Assembly: GCF_001879205.1 (NCBI RefSeq)
Contig: NZ_MLFK01000001.1
Coordinates: forward strand, 372,001 to 436,000
Length of the DNA stretch: 64,000 nt
Direction: 5' to 3'
Origin: Flavobacterium johnsoniae
GTDB taxonomy: Bacteria; Bacteroidota; Bacteroidia; Flavobacteriales; Flavobacteriaceae
In this document: positions 60,156-64,000 of the stretch, one piece after another
Layout of the letters: the number at the start of each line of letters is the position of its first letter
How positions within the stretch are numbered: position 1 is the first letter of the stretch
Translations under genes and position numbers: made by a program
Notes under the pieces: model-generated
What the model was told of the DNA's origin: nothing
Database searches by the model: none
What the model saw: only the letters and a program-made list of their open reading frames with translations

Positions 60156-60227
60156 GTTCTAAGGTTCTGAGATTCTGAGGTCCTAAGCTAAAAATCTTAG
60201 CAGCTTAGTTCCTTAGTATCTTAGCGC
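60156..60227. repeat. Palindromic octamer array (4 forward + 4 reverse 8-bp units)
   Basis: Forward units NNNCTRAG start at 60156, 60164, 60172 and 60180; an 8-base spacer (60188-60195) follows; reverse units CTTAGNNN start at 60196, 60204, 60212 and 60220. The core words can pair (CTAAG/CTTAG, with G-T at CTGAG), but the variable triplets are not complementary. It lies between DUF4290 and murA, both on the minus strand. Confidence 0.92.
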
Positions 60228-60232
60228 CTTTT

Positions 60233-60952
60233 TTATTTCTGATTATTGTTTTTTTGAAATGTTTTTTTTTGACCGCCTTTGTTGTTTTTGTTATTCTGAA
60301 TCTTTGGCTGTCCGGCTGGTGCAATTTTGTTTGAAACACGTTTGTTTGTACGCATTAAATCTGTTGTGTTCAGTAATTCTTCCGTACTGTGCAGCAAATT
60401 TATTTTTCCTCCGGACAATTCGTATAAATGTTCAAAAATTACGTCGTCTTTTACGGTGTCTTTGTTCCAGCTCAAAAATGATTTTTTCATGTGGTTGGCA
60501 ATTACCATAACCAGTGCATTTTTCATTTCGCCTTCTTCCCATTTATTGGCAACATCAATCATATATTTGATATTGTTTCCGTAGAATCGGTATTTAGGAA
60601 AGTTTTGCGGATATTGCAAAACATCTGGCTTTAACTCCAAAACTTCTCTTGACGGAATTGGGTACGGAGATTCCACATTCAATTTAAAATCAGACATGAT
60701 AAAAAGCTGATCCCATAATTTATGCTGAAAATCCGGCACATCTCGCAAATGCGGATTCAAACTTCCCATAACCTGAATGATGTATTTCGCAGCTTTGTTG
60801 CGTGTTTCATCATCTTCGATTGCAGTAGCCTGGTCAATCAGTTTTTGTAAATGACGACCGTACTCCGGAATAATCAAACGCTGTCTTTCAGAATTATATT
60901 CTAAGTTAAAGACAACGTCGTTTGCGACTTCTTTTTTATATTTTTCGACCAT
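60233..60952 (-). CDS. DUF4290 protein
   Basis: This 239-residue soluble protein has the conserved DUF4290 core (VVFNLEYNSERQRLIIPEYGRHLQKLIDQA, YIIQVMGSLNPHLRDVPDFQHKLWDQLFIMSDF, YPIPSREVLE) and an Asn/Lys/Gln-rich C-terminal tail. Function is unknown. It follows the DUF493 gene by three bases and precedes murA, a conserved Bacteroidota order that hints at a role linked to cell-wall precursor synthesis. Confidence 0.9.
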   Translation of the reverse strand: MVEKYKKEVANDVVFNLEYNSERQRLIIPEYGRHLQKLIDQATAIEDDETRNKAAKYIIQVMGSLNPHLRDVPDFQHKLWDQLFIMSDFKLNVESPYPIPSREVLELKPDVLQYPQNFPKYRFYGNNIKYMIDVANKWEEGEMKNALVMVIANHMKKSFLSWNKDTVKDDVIFEHLYELSGGKINLLHSTEELLNTTDLMRTNKRVSNKIAPAGQPKIQNNKNNKGGQKKTFQKNNNQK

Positions 60953-60955
60953 AAG

Positions 60956-61252
60956 TTATAATGAAACTATACCTTCTATTGTAGATACTTCTTTGTATTT
61001 ACCAATCACCTCATCAGAGCTGTTCATGGTTACATCTACAGAAACACTGGTAAATTTACCGGTTTTAGATTTTGTTGTTTTAATAACCGCTCCCATACTA
61101 TCAAAAGCTTTTTCAACACGCTCTACATTATCGGCTACAGACGGCACAATGAATTTATACAAGTATTCTGCTGGCCAAGTATTTGCGTTATCTAGTTCGA
61201 CTTTTAATCTTTCGTAAAATTCTGCGGTATTTTTTTCTTTATCGTTCTCCAT
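60956..61252 (-). CDS. DUF493 (YbeD-like) protein
   Basis: This 98-residue ACT-like small protein has the family core YKFIVPSVADNVERVEKAFDSMGAVIKTTKSKTGKFTSVSVDVTMNSSDEVIGKYKEVSTIEGIVSL. Homologs include E. coli YbeD, near lipoate genes, but function is not known. It heads the DUF493-DUF4290-murA operon; a minus-strand -7 TATATTTG lies at 61272-61279. Confidence 0.92.
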   Translation of the reverse strand: MENDKEKNTAEFYERLKVELDNANTWPAEYLYKFIVPSVADNVERVEKAFDSMGAVIKTTKSKTGKFTSVSVDVTMNSSDEVIGKYKEVSTIEGIVSL

Positions 61253-61271
61253 TCGTAATTAAAAATAAACG

Positions 61272-61279
61272 CAAATATA
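61272..61279 (-). promoter_or_regulatory. -7 element TATATTTG (minus strand) for the DUF493-DUF4290-murA operon
   Basis: This is a consensus TAnnTTTG on the minus strand, 20 bp before the ATG at 61252. The -33 region lacks a clear TTG. 61280-61423 is low-complexity AT-rich DNA without a gene. Confidence 0.55.
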
Positions 61280-61423
61280 CGTTTTTGATTTCAGATATTA
61301 GATTTTAGGTTTTAGATTTTTTCTATTGAAAAGACTGTTGCTTTTTAGTCACAAATTTCATTCTTTTTTGATTGCTTGTAAAATTTAAAATCTTGAAAAT
61401 TCGTGAAATTCGCAACAAACCTT

Positions 61424-61431
61424 TATATTTG
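61424..61431 (+). promoter_or_regulatory. -7 element TATATTTG for the secreted hydrolase
   Basis: This TAnnTTTG match implies a leader of ~45 nt to the start at 61480. It is followed by an imperfect GCGCCTTTGCG-type repeat fragment. The -33 is unclear. Confidence 0.5.
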
Positions 61432-61479
61432 AAAATACTTCGCAGCTCTGCGCCTTTGCGAGATTAAAAATACATTACA

Positions 61480-62394
61480 ATGAAAAAAATCATCTTCTTA
61501 CTTTTCACACTCTTTACCTTTTACAATATTAAAGCACAAGAAGTTAAAACCCGTACTTATTTCCAAAACGACACACTAAAACTGGATTTAGATTTGTATC
61601 TGCCAAAGAAAAAAGCCGGCGAAAAAATTCCTGTAATTATGTTTGCTTTTGGCGGCGGGTTTTCTGGTGGTGAACGCACAAGCGAAAAAAACTTCGGGAA
61701 ATTTATGGCCGAAAACGGTTATGCCGTTGCCAGTATTTCATACAGTTTATATATGAAAGGAAAAGATTTTGGCTGTAAAGGAACTTTAACCGAAAAAATA
61801 AAAGCAATTCAGATTGGCGTAAGCGATATGTGGCAGGCAACATCATTCTTAATCGAAAATGCAGATAAATACAACCTCGACACTTCTAAAATATTTATTT
61901 CCGGAATTAGTGCCGGTGCCGAAATTGGTTTTCATGCTTCGTTTTGGGATTATAAATTGATGAATTTATACAAAAGTAATCTTCCGGAAAATTTCAAATA
62001 TAAAGGTTTTATTGGAGGTTCCGGTGCGATTCAGGATATAAATCTGATTACTAAAGAAAAAGCAATTCCAATGTTATTGGCACATGGAAATAATGACGAT
62101 ACAGTTCCGTACAATGCAGGTTCCCATCGCTCCTGCCCTACAAACGCTTCGGGCTGGTTGATTCTTTTTGGATCGTACGCGGTTTACAATCACATACTGG
62201 ATTTACATAAAGATATTGAACTGATTACTTTTTGTGGCGGCGGACATGAATTCTCAGGTTATCTTTTTCACGAAGGTCAGCAGTATGTTCTGGATTTTGT
62301 GAATGATGTTTTGAAAGAAAAGAAATTTGAATCGCATTTGATTGTTCCTTCTAAAAAAGGAAAAGGTTCTGGTGGATATTTGTTTTGTAATTAA
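61480..62394 (+). CDS. Secreted alpha/beta-hydrolase (esterase-like)
   Basis: This 304-residue protein has a signal peptide (MKKIIFLLFTLFTFYNIKAQ) and an alpha/beta-hydrolase fold. The oxyanion-hole loop is MFAFGGGFSGGE; the nucleophile elbow GISAG has Ser144; the acid is Asp206 in HGNNDDTVPY and the base His256 in GGGHEFSG. It matches the carboxylesterase/BD-FAE-like branch that removes acyl or feruloyl groups from polysaccharide, but the actual substrate is unknown. It is monocistronic. Confidence 0.88.
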   Translation: MKKIIFLLFTLFTFYNIKAQEVKTRTYFQNDTLKLDLDLYLPKKKAGEKIPVIMFAFGGGFSGGERTSEKNFGKFMAENGYAVASISYSLYMKGKDFGCKGTLTEKIKAIQIGVSDMWQATSFLIENADKYNLDTSKIFISGISAGAEIGFHASFWDYKLMNLYKSNLPENFKYKGFIGGSGAIQDINLITKEKAIPMLLAHGNNDDTVPYNAGSHRSCPTNASGWLILFGSYAVYNHILDLHKDIELITFCGGGHEFSGYLFHEGQQYVLDFVNDVLKEKKFESHLIVPSKKGKGSGGYLFCN

Positions 62395-62470
62395 AAAAAA
62401 TGATCCTATTAAAATCCTAAAAATTCATTATTCCTTTTCCGATTAGACACCGAAAACAAACATTCTCAAA

Positions 62471-62660
62471 CTGGACTGAAGTCCAGCCTTACGATATTTG
62501 GCCAGCCTATGGCTCTTTTTTTCGATTTAGTTCTAGAGAAACAACCTATATTATAGAAAGAATTCAGCCCATTGATGGCAAGATTGACCAAACACATGTC
62601 TCTTTTCAAAATTTAGTTCCGAAGGAACAATCTATATTGTAGAGCTGGACTTCAGTCCAG
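62471..62660. repeat. Nested REP-like element: CTGGACTGAAGTCCAG arms and 32-bp direct repeats
   Basis: The outer arms are CTGGACTGAAGTCCAG (62471-62486) and its exact reverse complement CTGGACTTCAGTCCAG (62645-62660). Inside are two 32-bp direct copies starting TTTAGTTC and ending TATATT(A/G)TAGA (62526-62557, 62612-62643). No protein is predicted in 62395-62797. The arrangement resembles a mobile-element-derived or recombination-generated cluster of dispersed intergenic repeats. Confidence 0.85.
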
Positions 62661-62771
62661 TTTACCAAAATTTGTATTAAACCTAAGCTGACATCAGGAA
62701 TTTTTATCCACTAAAAATGCCAAATCTTTCGCTCTTGATAAATATTCTTTTTAATTATGAATAAGTTTAGG

Positions 62772-62779
62772 TAAATTTG
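62772..62779 (+). promoter_or_regulatory. -7 element TAAATTTG before the P-loop ATPase gene
   Basis: This consensus -7 overlaps a TTG at 62777 that could be mistaken for a start. It places the true start at the GTG at 62798. Confidence 0.6.
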
Positions 62780-62797
62780 CGCTTTATTTTTAGAATA

Positions 62798-63331
62798 GTG
62801 CAAAAACAAATCATAGTTCTCATTGGCGGTCCTGGTACAGGAAAATCTACGCTTATAAACGAATTAGTCGCTCGCGGCTACTGTTGTTACCCTGAAATTT
62901 CCAGAGAAGTTACACTCGAAGCTCAAAAAAGAGGCATCGAGCAATTGTTTCTGGAGCAGCCTTTATTGTTTAGTGAAATGCTTTTAGAAGGGCGCATCAA
63001 ACAGTTTGAAAACGCTGCAAAAGAACCTGATAATATCGTTTTTATTGATCGAGGCATTCCTGATGTTGTGGCTTATATGGATTATATTGGCGACGAATAT
63101 CCGGAACATTTTGTAAAAGCTTGTGAAAATTTCAAATATTCTAAAACTTTTATTTTACCACCATGGGAAGAAATTTATCAGAGCGACACAGAACGTTATG
63201 AAAATTTTGAACAGGCATTAACAATTCAGAAACACTTGATTGAAACGTATAAGAAATACGGCTACGATTTAATTGAGGTTCCAAAAGATACGGTGGAAAA
63301 CAGAATTCTTTATATCTTAGACAAAATTTAG
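62798..63331 (+). CDS. P-loop AAA-type ATPase/kinase, NadR-like (AAA_28)
   Basis: This protein has 177 residues from the GTG at 62798. It starts QKQIIVLIGGPGTGKSTLINELVARG with a clear Walker A (GGPGTGKST), followed by VFIDRGIPDVVAYMDYIG (Walker B-like) and PPWEEIYQSDTERYENFEQA with the lid-type Arg. It is soluble and probably a small nucleotide or cofactor kinase or ATPase. Its substrate is unknown. It is followed 65 bp later by recQ on the same strand. Confidence 0.85.
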   Translation: MQKQIIVLIGGPGTGKSTLINELVARGYCCYPEISREVTLEAQKRGIEQLFLEQPLLFSEMLLEGRIKQFENAAKEPDNIVFIDRGIPDVVAYMDYIGDEYPEHFVKACENFKYSKTFILPPWEEIYQSDTERYENFEQALTIQKHLIETYKKYGYDLIEVPKDTVENRILYILDKI

Positions 63332-63396
63332 CAGCCGGTTTTAAAGTTGCAAAACTAGAAACTGATTTCTACATTTTTAACTTTAAAACGCAGGCC

Positions 63397-64000
63397 ATGC
63401 AGGACGCACAGGAAATTCTTTTAAAATACTGGAAACACGCCAGTTTTAGACCACTCCAAAAGGAAATCATTGATTCAGTTTTAGAGGGTCAGGATACTTT
63501 TGCACTGCTGCCAACCGGGGGCGGAAAATCAATTTGTTTTCAGGTTCCGGCCATGATGCGTGAAGGAATATGTCTTGTTATTTCTCCTTTAATTGCTTTA
63601 ATGAAAGACCAAGTCGCAAATCTCCAAAAAAGAGACATCAAAGCGATTGCACTTACTGGAGGAATTCATACAGAAGAAATCATAAATCTTTTAGACAATT
63701 GTCAGTTCGGAAATTATAAATTCCTTTATCTTTCGCCAGAGCGTTTACAATCGGACTGGATTTTGGAGCGAATCAAAAATCTTCCTATAAATTTAATTGC
63801 AATTGATGAAGCACATTGTGTTTCACAGTGGGGGCATGATTTCCGTCCGGCTTATTTAAAAGTTTCTGAATTAAAGAAATACTTCCCTAAAATTCCGTTT
63901 TTGGCTTTAACCGCAACAGCTACACCAAGAGTTGTCGAAGATATTAAAACTGAACTCGGATTAAAAGATACCAAACTTTTTCAACAGTCTTTTGAGAGAA
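63397..64000 (+). CDS. recQ: ATP-dependent DNA helicase RecQ, cut off at the window edge
   Basis: The first ~201 residues are visible: the Q-motif region HASFRPLQKEIIDS, Walker A LLPTGGGKSICFQVPA, LSPERLQ, the DEAH box IDEAHCVSQWGHDFRP and motif III ALTATATPRV. It unwinds DNA in recombination and repair. The helicase C-terminal, zinc-binding and HRDC domains lie beyond base 64000. The start at 63397 fits the family's short N-terminus. Confidence 0.93.
   Translation, partial: MQDAQEILLKYWKHASFRPLQKEIIDSVLEGQDTFALLPTGGGKSICFQVPAMMREGICLVISPLIALMKDQVANLQKRDIKAIALTGGIHTEEIINLLDNCQFGNYKFLYLSPERLQSDWILERIKNLPINLIAIDEAHCVSQWGHDFRPAYLKVSELKKYFPKIPFLALTATATPRVVEDIKTELGLKDTKLFQQSFER

Noticed and set aside
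62777..62797. TTG start for the P-loop ATPase
   Set aside because: This TTG is part of a TAAATTTG -7 element; GTG at 62798 is the first codon after it that fits.

Overview
The window reads as an ordinary chromosomal segment of a Flavobacterium-like member of the Bacteroidota (class Flavobacteriia). The support is AT-rich DNA, many secreted proteins with Bacteroidota-type leaders and lipoboxes, promoters of the TTG-N18..21-TAnnTTTG type, almost no Shine-Dalgarno sequences, TonB-dependent receptors, DUF4252, DUF4290, DUF5686 and DUF4199 families, and a 6S-like RNA between zapA and rny. I see no prophage, insertion sequence, CRISPR array, tRNA or rRNA.

Layout. 1-5.2 kb: a cut-off secreted protein, an SDR dehydrogenase, small unknowns, and RNA modification genes (rluE-like, trmL). 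5.2-15.8 kb: a vitamin B12 block. It holds a BtuFCD-type ABC importer on the minus strand. On the plus strand are a Cys-rich CWC/DUF5522 protein, cobU, a bluB-cobT fusion, cobS and cobC. A cobalamin riboswitch then leads into btuB and a BtuG-like beta-propeller lipoprotein. Together these would capture corrinoid at the surface, import it, make dimethylbenzimidazole and assemble the lower nucleotide loop. No de novo corrin-ring genes are present. 15.8-20.2 kb: an S41 protease lipoprotein, then an ECF sigma factor, a probable anti-sigma protein and two DUF4252 proteins, then a YiaA-like protein. 20.2-33.8 kb: carB without its allosteric domain, rpmH, a TPR protein, a hydrolase, a GNAT-like protein, an anion porin and symporter pair, a Pro/Arg/Thr repeat protein, an ABC-F ATPase, a PepSY-like protein, a GlmU-family protein and rpmE2. 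34-39.5 kb: DUF4199, a GT2 glycosyltransferase, a phosphohexomutase and an MsbA-like ABC exporter. 39.6-46.1 kb: DUF2971, then an envelope cluster on the minus strand (M23 peptidase, TonB receptor, membrane protein, EF-hand-like lipoprotein). 46.2-48.6 kb: coiled-coil protein, zapA, 6S-like RNA and rny. 48.6-58.7 kb: a PAS histidine kinase, xerD, four small outer-membrane barrels, aroQ, a DUF5686 protein and a CDF metal transporter. 58.8-64 kb: murA (Cys115 position replaced by Asp), DUF4290, DUF493, a secreted esterase-like hydrolase, a P-loop ATPase and the start of recQ.

The most unusual structure is not coding. Several gene ends carry short arrays of exactly 8-bp units, NNNCTRAG in one direction and CTYAGNNN in the other. 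They either flank a terminator between convergent genes or form a self-contained palindrome. Related 9-bp-unit palindromes occur at two other places, alongside several dispersed REP-like inverted repeats.

In several genes a TAnnTTTG -7 element overlaps or follows the longest-ORF start. I therefore placed starts at the first ATG or GTG downstream of it (btuF, DUF4199, DUF5686, the P-loop ATPase).
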